Below are positions 35,277 through 39,841 of a stretch of DNA of 64,000 nucleotides, piece after piece. The stretch's first letter is position 1, and each line of letters starts with the position of its first letter. A program made the translations under genes and the position numbers. A model generated the notes under the pieces. The model searched no databases, was not told the origin of the DNA, and saw only the letters and a program-made list of their open reading frames with translations. This DNA comes from Bog-473 sp963779735 (GTDB taxonomy: Bacteria > Actinomycetota > Acidimicrobiia > Acidimicrobiales > RAAP-2), in assembly GCA_963779735.1 (NCBI GenBank), contig CAVZZJ010000003.1, positions 62,001 through 126,000 on the forward strand, in the 5' to 3' direction.

Positions 35277-36860
35277 TCAAAACGGCCAGGCGGCGTCGTG
35301 GCCCGCCTCCAACACCGCCATGGCGGTGAAGGTGGCGTCCGTGAAGCCGCCCAACGTGTAGCGACCACGCTCGCCAGCCGTCAGCGCCGAGGGGCGGTAG
35401 CCGGCCAGGTTGAACGTGTAGATCAGCGGCACGTGGTCGAGCCGGACGTGGCCCGAGTCGTGCTGCTGGTCGTCGGTGAAGACCACCACGCGGCGGTGGC
35501 GCTTCGGGTTGAAGTGGCGCGCGATGGCCGTGTGGCCGTAGGTGGCGTGACCCACCGAGCCAACCAGACCCACCACCTTGTGGACGCCGGCCAGCACCGA
35601 GGTGCCGGCCAGGCCGTCGACCTCGGCGTTGCCCTGGCCGTAAATGACGACGTCGACGTCCCGAGCGGCCTTGGCCGTGGCCATGGCCATCACCGCGGCC
35701 ACCTCGACGCGGGCCATCTTCGAGCGACCCGACACCGAGCCCTGCATGGAGCCCGAGGTGTCGATGATCACCAACGTGCCGTCGAGCGACGGTACGTTGG
35801 TGATCGTGTGCTCGAGGGTGCGGCCGAGGGCCAGCTTCCAGTTGTCCGACGGTGCATGCGTGTACGCCGCCCACACCTGGTAGGGGAACAGGCGCGCCTT
35901 GGCCACTTCGCCCGGGTCAACGATTTTGGCGATGACCGCTTCGATCGCGCCAGCGGAGATACCGGCCAGGTCAAAGTTGCGCAGGTTACGCACCAGGGCC
36001 ATGACACCCATGGACGGGATGACCGTCTCCCAGGCCTCGGCATCCATGCCGCCCGGCAGCCAGCCCGACAGCCGCTCCCAGGAGAAGCCCGCTCCGGTCA
36101 GTGCCGCCGGGCCCCGCTCGCGCAGGTACGCACGGCGCTGGTCGGACGGGACGGCCGACAGATGAGCCGCTGCGGCCAGTACCGGTAGCGCTGCACCGGC
36201 CTCGGCGTCGTCATGGTGACGGCGGTCGAGCAGGTAGCGGAACAGCGCCGACTGGGCGGCGTCCTTCGGCTCGGGGTGGGTGAGCTCAATGACGTCGGCC
36301 ATGCGGAGCTGGCGGGTCAGGCCGTCGTAGCGCAGTGCGGCGCGCTCGGTGTAGAGACGCCGCACCGCGTCGGCCACGCCGCGCTTGACCGGCATCGGGA
36401 GGCGCTTGCCGTGGGCCGTGATCCAGTAGCCGAGCAGCTCGGCCGGCTCGTCGGGACGCTGCAGGGCGCGCGCGACCACCGAACGGCCACCGGCGCCGCC
36501 CGCCGCCACGTACTCGGCGGCCATGACGACGGCCGCCGAACGCATCAGCATGGTCTGGCGCAGGTACTGGGCCAGACCGATGCGGCCGCCCTCCGGGTCG
36601 GCACCGGCGATGAAATCCGGGTTCGACTGGGTCACGTGGCGTACGAGAGCCGTAAAGCGGGCATCGCGGTCGGCGGCGCGCTCGTAGAAGGCGTCCTCGC
36701 CGACCATGTTGGTGGCGGCCATGAGGAACAGGTCCGACTCGGCGTCGCGCGCGTAGGCCAGGCCACCCTCGTAGGTGAGGGCGCGCTCGGTCGTGGTGCG
36801 CACCAGACCCTTCACGTTGGCGCGCAGGGGCAGGCGCTTGGTGCCCGAGAACTTCGACAT
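35277..36860 (-). CDS. rsr: TROVE-domain protein, bacterial Ro60 (Rsr) homologue
   Basis: Ring-shaped RNA-binding protein that, in studied bacteria and animals, binds Y RNAs on its outer surface and misfolded RNA ends in its central hole, and can steer exonucleases. The 527-residue protein has the helical-repeat TROVE part (about 15-340: ERALTYEGGLAYARDAESDLF, TALVRHVTQSNPDF, GVMALVRNLRNFDLAGIS) and a C-terminal vWA domain (about 350-527) with the metal-site motif IDTSGSMQGS and VVFTDDQQHDSGH. AAGGAGG lies eight bases before the ATG at 36860. A Y-RNA-like structure ends 52 bases upstream, then a second, then thirteen tRNA genes; rtcB is next downstream. Confidence 0.95.
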   Translation of the reverse strand: MSKFSGTKRLPLRANVKGLVRTTTERALTYEGGLAYARDAESDLFLMAATNMVGEDAFYERAADRDARFTALVRHVTQSNPDFIAGADPEGGRIGLAQYLRQTMLMRSAAVVMAAEYVAAGGAGGRSVVARALQRPDEPAELLGYWITAHGKRLPMPVKRGVADAVRRLYTERAALRYDGLTRQLRMADVIELTHPEPKDAAQSALFRYLLDRRHHDDAEAGAALPVLAAAAHLSAVPSDQRRAYLRERGPAALTGAGFSWERLSGWLPGGMDAEAWETVIPSMGVMALVRNLRNFDLAGISAGAIEAVIAKIVDPGEVAKARLFPYQVWAAYTHAPSDNWKLALGRTLEHTITNVPSLDGTLVIIDTSGSMQGSVSGRSKMARVEVAAVMAMATAKAARDVDVVIYGQGNAEVDGLAGTSVLAGVHKVVGLVGSVGHATYGHTAIARHFNPKRHRRVVVFTDDQQHDSGHVRLDHVPLIYTFNLAGYRPSALTAGERGRYTLGGFTDATFTAMAVLEAGHDAAWPF

Positions 36861-36911
36861 GTCTGTACCTCCTTGGTTTCCCTGCATTTCTTTGTTCATC
36901 TCTACGAATGG

Positions 36912-37018
36912 CCGGTCAGTGAACCGGGTGGACGAGGGGTGCCGACTCGAACGGCTGAGCTGCCGGTTGCCCGCACAGCCCCTTGCCAGAAGAAGTCCCG
37001 TCCTACGCATCTGACCGG
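36912..37018 (-). ncRNA. Candidate Y RNA (Yrl-like) adjacent to the TROVE gene
   Basis: Read on the minus strand, the 107 bases close with CCGGTCAG/CTGACCGG (8 bp). Inside, GGACG/CGTCC continues past one bulged U on the 3' strand into GGG/CCC. The top holds two hairpins: GCTG-CGG-GCAA-CCG-CAGC with a GNRA loop, and GCCG-TTCGAGT-CGGC, whose loop is a perfect tRNA T-loop. A long bulged stem plus a tRNA-like module is the plan of bacterial YrlA RNAs, and these usually lie next to rsr, as here. Structure was drawn by eye, no covariation is available. Confidence 0.6.
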
Positions 37019-37104
37019 TGAAGTCCGGCCCGGGAACCAGGCGATAGAGGCGTCAGTGTTCATTTGACAGATGAAGTAGCCCCGATCTGCGCAGCGAGCC
37101 GGTT

Positions 37105-37192
37105 GATCGATTCGGCCTGAGAACCCAGCGGACCCGCAGCCTTCCCATTAAGAGTGGAGGAACCCCGGCCTACGCAGCAGGCCGAACCGATC
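37105..37192 (-). ncRNA. Candidate structured RNA with 15-bp terminal stem
   Basis: GATCGGTTCGGCCTG (37192 to 37178) pairs with CAGGCCGAATCGATC (37119 to 37105) over 15 bp with one G-U, enclosing 58 bases. An alternative local hairpin CGGCCT-GCTGCGT-AGGCCG uses part of the 5' arm. Lies between tRNA-Thr and the Y-like RNA next to TROVE. No T-loop mimic is obvious, so it may be a Y RNA variant, a processing element or a decayed tRNA pair. Confidence 0.45.
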
Positions 37193-37195
37193 AGC

Positions 37196-37211
37196 GAAGA
37201 GATCGCCAGCA
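37196..37211 (+). repeat. Inverted repeat, copy 1 (GAAGAGATCGCCAGCA)
   Basis: Exact 16-base sequence on the plus strand, found again on the minus strand at 38436-38451. The two copies bracket twelve of the thirteen tRNA genes (Thr to Tyr) and one Y-like RNA. Could mark the ends of a unit that moved or was flipped. Confidence 0.7.
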
Positions 37212-37215
37212 CGAG

Positions 37216-37288
37216 AGCCGGTGGAGAGAGTCGAACTCTCCTGGTCCTGGTTACGAGGCAGGCGCTCGGCCATCCGAGCATCACCGGC
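37216..37288 (-). tRNA. tRNA-Thr (CGT)
   Basis: 73 bases. Acceptor GCCGGTG/CACCGGC, D stem GCTC/GAGC, anticodon stem CCTGC/CCAGG with loop CTCGTAA (anticodon CGT, U33 present), T arm GAGAG-TTCGACT-CTCTC. Odd points: C-C mismatch at 31-39, A8 in place of U8, discriminator U, no encoded CCA. Last tRNA of the array. Confidence 0.88.
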
Positions 37289-37292
37289 ACAG

Positions 37293-37365
37293 TCGCAGCA
37301 CCTGGGGTCGAACCAGGATCGGACGGCGTATGAAACCGTCAGGGTCGCCGTCCCCTCCTACTGCG
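37293..37365 (-). tRNA. tRNA with CAT anticodon (Met, or Ile2 if modified)
   Basis: 73 bases. Acceptor CGCAGTA/TGCTGCG, D stem AGGG/CCCT, anticodon stem ACGGT/GCCGT with loop TTCATAC, T arm CCTGG-TTCGACC-CCAGG, discriminator A. It pairs C1 with G72 and lacks the three G-C pairs of initiator tRNA, so it is an elongator type. C34 could be lysidine-modified; sequence does not decide. No CCA. Confidence 0.9.
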
Positions 37366-37384
37366 AGAAGGACCGAAGTCCTCG

Positions 37385-37459
37385 GGTGACCGAGCGGACT
37401 CGAACCGCCGATCTCCAGGGTCACGACCTGGCGCCCACTCCGTCTGGGCCGCGGCCACC
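37385..37459 (-). tRNA. tRNA-His (GTG), C33 variant
   Basis: Acceptor GTGGCCG/CGGTCAC with an encoded G-1 opposite C73, the histidine identity pair. D stem GCCC/GGGC, anticodon stem CCAGG/CCTGG, loop TCGTGAC (anticodon GTG) with C at position 33, T arm GGCGG-TTCGAGT-CCGCT. Its 5' acceptor (37452-37459) is the same DNA as the 3' acceptor of the tRNA-Gly in front of it. Confidence 0.88.
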
Positions 37460-37518
37460 ATGGCGAGCTCCCTTCTGCGCCTTGGCGGGGCGCCGTCGTG
37501 CCGTTGGACCACGACCGC
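37450..37518 (-). tRNA. tRNA-Gly (GCC), degenerate T arm, C33 variant
   Basis: Acceptor GCGGTCG can pair with TGGCCGC, D arm GTCC-AACGGCA-CGAC, anticodon stem GCGCC/GGCGC, loop CCGCCAA (anticodon GCC, C33). Between position 43 and the acceptor only 19 bases remain and no TTC loop is found, so the T arm is lost or damaged. The 3' acceptor overlaps tRNA-His by eight bases; RNase P cutting for His would remove it. Probably a non-functional relic, or a tRNA with an unusual body. Confidence 0.6.
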
Positions 37519-37521
37519 TTG

Positions 37522-37592
37522 CTCCGAGGCAGGGTCTCGAACCCCGATTCCCTGGGTAACAGCCAGGTGTCCTTCCATTGGACGACCTCGGA
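37522..37592 (-). tRNA. tRNA-Asn (GTT)
   Basis: 71 bases. Acceptor TCCGAGG/CCTCGGA (U1-A72, discriminator G, as in bacterial Asn), D arm GTCC-AATGGAA-GGAC, anticodon stem CCTGG/CCAGG, loop CTGTTAC with U33, T arm CGGGG-TTCGAGA-CCCTG. No CCA encoded. Confidence 0.92.
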
Positions 37593-37603
37593 AGGAATGG
37601 TGG

Positions 37604-37675
37604 TGACCCGAGCGGGACTCGAACCCGCACTTCCTGTGTGAGGGACAGGCGTGTTGACCGCTGCACCATCGGGCC
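37604..37675 (-). tRNA. tRNA-Glu (CTC), C33 variant
   Basis: Acceptor GGCCCGA/TCGGGTC, D stem GTG/CAC with a GG-containing loop, anticodon stem CCTGT/ACAGG, loop CCCTCAC (anticodon CTC) with C33, T arm GCGGG-TTCGAGT-CCCGC, discriminator A. The next bases are CCA (37603-37601), the only encoded CCA I find in the array. Confidence 0.9.
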
Positions 37676-37715
37676 GAAGAGGAGCACTCTGTTCCTCTGA
37701 GCTACGGCGAGTTGG

Positions 37716-37787
37716 CACCCGGGGCCAGATTCAAACTGACGACTGGGGCTTCGCACGCCCCTGTGTTGTTCGCTACACCACCCGGGT
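37716..37787 (-). tRNA. tRNA-Arg (GCG)
   Basis: 72 bases. Acceptor ACCCGGG/CCCGGGT, D stem GTGT/ACAC, anticodon stem GGGGC/GCCCC, loop GTGCGAA (anticodon GCG), T arm GTCAG-TTTGAAT-CTGGC, discriminator G. The D loop AGCGAACA lacks the G18G19 pair that normally locks to the T loop, and A1-U72 is unusual. Confidence 0.82.
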
Positions 37788-37812
37788 CGGCTACAGCCCG
37801 TTGCCATTGCAG

Positions 37813-37884
37813 CTCGGGAGGGAGGCGACGATCCCCCGTCTCCTGGTTCAGAGCCAGGTGTGCTGCCAGTTACACCACTCCCGA
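37813..37884 (-). tRNA. tRNA-Gln (CTG)
   Basis: 72 bases. U1-A72 with discriminator G, as in Gln. Acceptor TCGGGAG/CTCCCGA, D arm GTGT-AACTGGCA-GCAC, anticodon stem CCTGG/CCAGG, loop CTCTGAA (anticodon CTG, U33). The T loop ATCGTCG departs from TTCGANT, so the T arm is atypical. No CCA. Confidence 0.87.
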
Positions 37885-37888
37885 AAGG

Positions 37889-37960
37889 TGCGCCCCCGGA
37901 GGATCGAACTCCGATGTGCGGGGTAAGAACCCGCCTGGTTGCCAGTTACCACAGAGACGC
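37889..37960 (-). tRNA. tRNA-Lys (CTT)
   Basis: 72 bases. Acceptor GCGTCTC/GGGGCGC with two wobble pairs, D arm TGGT-AACTGGCA-ACCA, anticodon stem GCGGG/CCCGC, loop TTCTTAC (anticodon CTT, U33), T arm CGGAG-TTCGATC-CTCCG, discriminator A. Four bases from tRNA-Gln. Confidence 0.92.
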
Positions 37961-37967
37961 AAGGGTT

Positions 37968-38082
37968 GGCGGGAAGCCCGGCCCTCTCGAAGTGAGTGTC
38001 GGTGACTGAGCACCGGCCACCGGACCTCGCCGAAGGGGGAGTCGGCATCATGAGGGATCCGGCGGTCAGCCGGGCTCCCGCC
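37968..38082 (-). ncRNA. Candidate Y RNA (Yrl-like) embedded in the tRNA array
   Basis: 115 bases filling the gap between tRNA-Leu and tRNA-Lys. On the minus strand GGCGGGA-GCCCGGC pairs with GCCGGGC-U-UCCCGCC: 14 bp interrupted only by one bulged U on the 3' strand, as in the copy at 36912. Inside are CCGGA/TCCGG enclosing CCTC/GAGG and GCCGA/TCGGC, then CGGTG-CTCAGT-CACCG, then CTC-ACTTCGA-GAG with a T-loop-like TTCGA. This is a multi-arm tRNA-like top on a long bulged stem, the Y RNA plan. It is not a tRNA: no acceptor/T-arm geometry. Probably released by the same cuts that free its neighbours. Confidence 0.6.
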
Positions 38083-38086
38083 AGAG

Positions 38087-38169
38087 TGCGGGCGGAGAGG
38101 GTCGAACTCTCATGGACCAGGTCCGCCGGCTTCTGAAGCCGGTGCGTCTACCGATTCCGCCACGCCCGC
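38087..38169 (-). tRNA. tRNA-Leu (CAG)
   Basis: 83 bases, type II. Acceptor GCGGGCG/CGCCCGC, D loop with CGGTAGA, anticodon stem CCGGC/GCCGG, loop TTCAGAA (anticodon CAG, U33), long variable arm with GGACC/GGTCC, T arm GAGAG-TTCGACC-CTCTC, discriminator A. Best-preserved tRNA of the array. No CCA. Confidence 0.95.
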
Positions 38170-38227
38170 AGGCGAGCCGAGCGCGACGGCCGGACGCTTG
38201 CGTACGCCGACCGGTCGCTCAGCCCAG

Positions 38228-38300
38228 TGGACCCAGACGGACTCGAACCGTCACGCCGCTCCTTGCAGGGAAGCTGCACTGCCACTCGTGCTATGGGCCC
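38228..38300 (-). tRNA. tRNA-Ala (TGC), C33 variant
   Basis: 73 bases. Acceptor GGGCCCA/TGGGTCC with a G3-U70 pair, the alanine identity element; D arm GCAC-GAGTGGCA-GTGC; anticodon stem GCTTC/GGAGC, loop CCTGCAA (anticodon TGC) with C33; T arm GACGG-TTCGAGT-CCGTC; discriminator A. A Cys reading (GCA) would put the anticodon one base off-centre, so Ala is preferred. Confidence 0.88.
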
Positions 38301-38304
38301 AACG

Positions 38305-38385
38305 TCCGCGGGGCAGGAGTCGAACCTGCCGTGCACAATGCGCCTGGGTTACGGCCAGGTACCGTCCCACGATGGCAACCCGCGG
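38305..38385 (-). tRNA. tRNA-Tyr (GTA), C33 variant
   Basis: 81 bases, type II as bacterial Tyr. Acceptor CCGCGGG/CCCGCGG, anticodon stem CCTGG/CCAGG, loop CCGTAAC (anticodon GTA) with C33, variable arm GCA-TTG-TGC, T arm GCAGG-TTCGACT-CCTGC, discriminator A. C1-G72 instead of the usual bacterial G1-C72 is the archaeal/eukaryotic-style Tyr pair. Four bases before tRNA-Ala. Confidence 0.87.
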
Positions 38386-38435
38386 TTGGGATCGGAAAAT
38401 TGGTCGCGACGTGGCAGAGTGCGACCAGATCCCTT

Positions 38436-38451
38436 TGCTGGCGATCTCTTC
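38436..38451 (-). repeat. Inverted repeat, copy 2 (GAAGAGATCGCCAGCA on the minus strand)
   Basis: Exact inverted partner of 37196-37211. It lies between the Trp and Tyr tRNA genes. A TTGACA (38455-38460, minus strand) is four bases upstream, so this copy may fall inside a promoter that drives the array from tRNA-Tyr on; no good -10 is seen. Confidence 0.65.
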
Positions 38452-38519
38452 AGTTGTCAAGGAGCTATTTGGGCGCGAAGGACTAAGCCCATTTAGGCAA
38501 ATACCGTCTTCACACTCGC

Positions 38520-38588
38520 AGGGGCGCGGGGAGTCGAACCCCATCGTCGGCGGGTTTGGAGGCCGCCCGGCTACCGGCGCCTCGCCCC
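38520..38588 (-). tRNA. tRNA-Trp-like (CCA), atypical
   Basis: 69 bases. Acceptor GGGGCG/CGCCCC, anticodon region GGCGGC-CTCCAAA-CCCGCC (anticodon CCA, U33) with a C-C mismatch at 31-39, T arm GGGG-TTCGACT-CCCC. The D arm is short (GGC-GCCGGTA-GCC) and position 8 is not U. It is the first tRNA of the array, 131 bases from the next and outside the inverted repeat. Isotype is by anticodon only. Confidence 0.7.
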
Positions 38589-38614
38589 TTCGCTTGTTCT
38601 CGGTTGTCATGGCC

Positions 38615-38652
38615 CGAAAACCAAAAGAGCCGCCTCCTTGCGGAAGCGGCTC
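38615..38652 (-). terminator. Strong intrinsic terminator upstream of the tRNA array
   Basis: On the minus strand GAGCCGCTTCC-GCAA-GGAGGCGGCTC forms an 11-bp stem (one G-U) with a GNRA tetraloop, followed by TTTTGGTTTT. It ends only 27 bases before tRNA-Trp, so the array is either read through, attenuated here, or has its own promoter further down. Confidence 0.88.
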
Positions 38653-38853
38653 CTCAACGGTCAGCGGACCTTTCAAAATGCAGGTCATGCCGTTGATGGC
38701 GCCTCCGAGATCGGGGCTTCGAAGTCCATGCCTTGGCTACCAAGGACACCTGATGTGGCTGGCAACATGCCGCGCGACGTCACCAGGGCCTGTCGCCCTT
38801 CGGACCACCGGTTTTTCCGGTCACCTATCACGTGGCTATAACGCATGGACGAG
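38653..38853 (-). ncRNA. Possible structured RNA ending at the terminator
   Basis: No convincing gene lies in 38653-38896. On the minus strand a -10-like TATACT (38854-38859) precedes a chain of hairpins: ACCGG-AAAAA-CCGGT, AGGGC-GACAG-GCCCT, GGCA-TGT-TGCC and CCTTGG-TAG-CCAAGG, then the terminator. That looks like a short self-contained transcript or a regulatory leader. A 27-codon frame is present but unconvincing. No known riboswitch family is recognised. Confidence 0.4.
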
Positions 38854-38896
38854 AGTATATACAGGTCCCCCACAGATGGGAAGACCCTTTATGAGA

Positions 38897-39103
38897 TTAT
38901 TCAAATGAATCGTGCCGAAAGCGGACTGTTATGGATATGGGCGTCGCCACATTCCCGATGCGACGCTGTCCGTCGGCGTCGATGAGCTCCGGAAGCGAGT
39001 CCTCGAGGAGGTTGGCGCAACCGAGGCCGATATCGGGGACGACGATGGCCACATCGTGTGGATCGAACGGTCGGCCATCGTCGACCATCCTCCGCTCCGT
39101 CAT
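38897..39103 (-). CDS. Small hypothetical protein coupled to the VOC gene
   Basis: 68 residues. Its ATG overlaps the VOC stop codon (ATGA), which argues for translational coupling. Content: DPHDVAIVVPDIGLGCANLL and EDSLPELIDADGQRRIG, no known motif. A plus-strand frame at 38912-39130 covers the same bases, but this one has the better start context. Function unknown. Confidence 0.5.
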   Translation of the reverse strand: MTERRMVDDGRPFDPHDVAIVVPDIGLGCANLLEDSLPELIDADGQRRIGNVATPISITVRFRHDSFE

Positions 39104-39486
39104 GTGCGCGCACGGCCGGGGTCGCCGTAGGCACGGGTGAGCACCTCCATGTTGTGGCCCGAGGGGTCCTCGAAGTAGAAGCCGCGTCCGTGATCGTTGA
39201 TGCGGTTCTCCTGTTGGTGGCCGGGGTCGGCCCAATAAGGGAGGCCTCGCTCTGTAATGCGGGCGAAGATCGCGTCGAACTCCTCCTCGGTGACCAAGAA
39301 GGCGTAGTGATGCCGGGCCGGGCCCACCCGGTCGTCGTAGTCGAGGCTGACGCCATTGGCGGTCTCGACGCACAGGAAGGGCCCGAAGGGCTTCGGGGGG
39401 TCGAGGCCGAGGATCTCGGTCAGGAAGACGGCCGACTCCCGCTTGTCGCGTACCGGGACGATGGTGTGGTTGAGCTGGACTCCCAC
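39100..39486 (-). CDS. VOC-family (glyoxalase/dioxygenase-like) protein
   Basis: 128 residues with two beta-alpha-beta-beta-beta units: VQLNHTIVPVRDKRESAVFLTEILGL and HHYAFLVTEEEFDAIFARI, ending GFYFEDPSGHNMEVLT. His, Glu and the final Glu are the usual metal ligands, so it may be a metal-dependent lyase, dioxygenase or resistance protein. GTG 39486 follows GGAGGGAGG, so I prefer it to the GTG 27 bases upstream. The gene probably starts from the palindromic promoter at 39581. Confidence 0.88.
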   Translation of the reverse strand: MGVQLNHTIVPVRDKRESAVFLTEILGLDPPKPFGPFLCVETANGVSLDYDDRVGPARHHYAFLVTEEEFDAIFARITERGLPYWADPGHQQENRINDHGRGFYFEDPSGHNMEVLTRAYGDPGRART

Positions 39487-39580
39487 GGCGCCTCCCTCCG
39501 ACGTCTCGGGCACCCGTTATCGCCCCGTGGAATGCAGCACGTTCGAGTACCCGGAGGCATGGATCCCACGCCCACTTGAT

Positions 39581-39624
39581 GTCAGTCTACGTTGACACGC
39601 GACCTCGTGTCAACGTAGACTGAC
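39581..39624. promoter_or_regulatory. Perfect 19-bp-arm palindrome with two divergent promoters
   Basis: GTCAGTCTACGTTGACACG, six bases, then its exact reverse complement. Each arm holds TTGACA and, 18 bases on in the other arm, TAGACT, so an identical -35/-10 pair faces both ways. To the right the -10 (39616-39621) ends seven bases before the GTG at 39629, which would be leaderless; to the left it points at the VOC gene. A dimeric repressor could shut both; the small helix-turn-helix protein next to it is the obvious candidate. Confidence 0.85.
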
Positions 39625-39628
39625 ACGT

Positions 39629-39841
39629 GTGGAGGTCGAGGACATCGCTGCGAACATCTCGTCGAATGACCCGGCCGTGGGGCTCAGGGCTTCCCTGGCC
39701 TTGCACCGGCTGGCCGAAAGAGTCGAGGCACATCAGGTGGCCGTCGCTCGAGCGAAGGGTTGGTCGTGGCAACAGATCGGTGACGTGCTCGGGATCACCC
39801 GGCAGTCGGTGCATGCAAAGTACGGAAAGGAGTTGCCATGA
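39629..39841 (+). CDS. Small helix-turn-helix DNA-binding protein
   Basis: 70 residues. A helical N-terminal half (SLALHRLAERVEAHQVAVARAKG) leads to a clear helix-turn-helix, WSWQQIGDVLGITRQSVHAKY. It starts at a GTG placed at the expected transcription start and its end overlaps the Clp-N gene (ATGA), so the two form one unit. Likely binds the palindrome directly upstream. HTH plus Clp-N pairs are seen in other actinobacteria. Confidence 0.85.
   Translation: MEVEDIAANISSNDPAVGLRASLALHRLAERVEAHQVAVARAKGWSWQQIGDVLGITRQSVHAKYGKELP

Noticed and set aside
36941..36955. Isolated tRNA T-arm (GCCG-TTCGAGT-CGGC) as a fourteenth tRNA
   Set aside because: No matching acceptor, D or anticodon arm at the right distance; it fits better as the T-loop mimic of a Y-like RNA.
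38198..38908. Long plus-strand frame of 236 codons across the tRNA array, and several others between 37200 and 38700
   Set aside because: They run antisense through folded tRNA genes, share no domain signs, and are rich in Arg, Ser and Pro as GC-rich shadow frames are.
38912..39130. Plus-strand 72-codon frame opposite the small coupled gene
   Set aside because: Plausible peptide, but no ribosome site and it lies under a minus-strand gene with an ATGA coupling to VOC.
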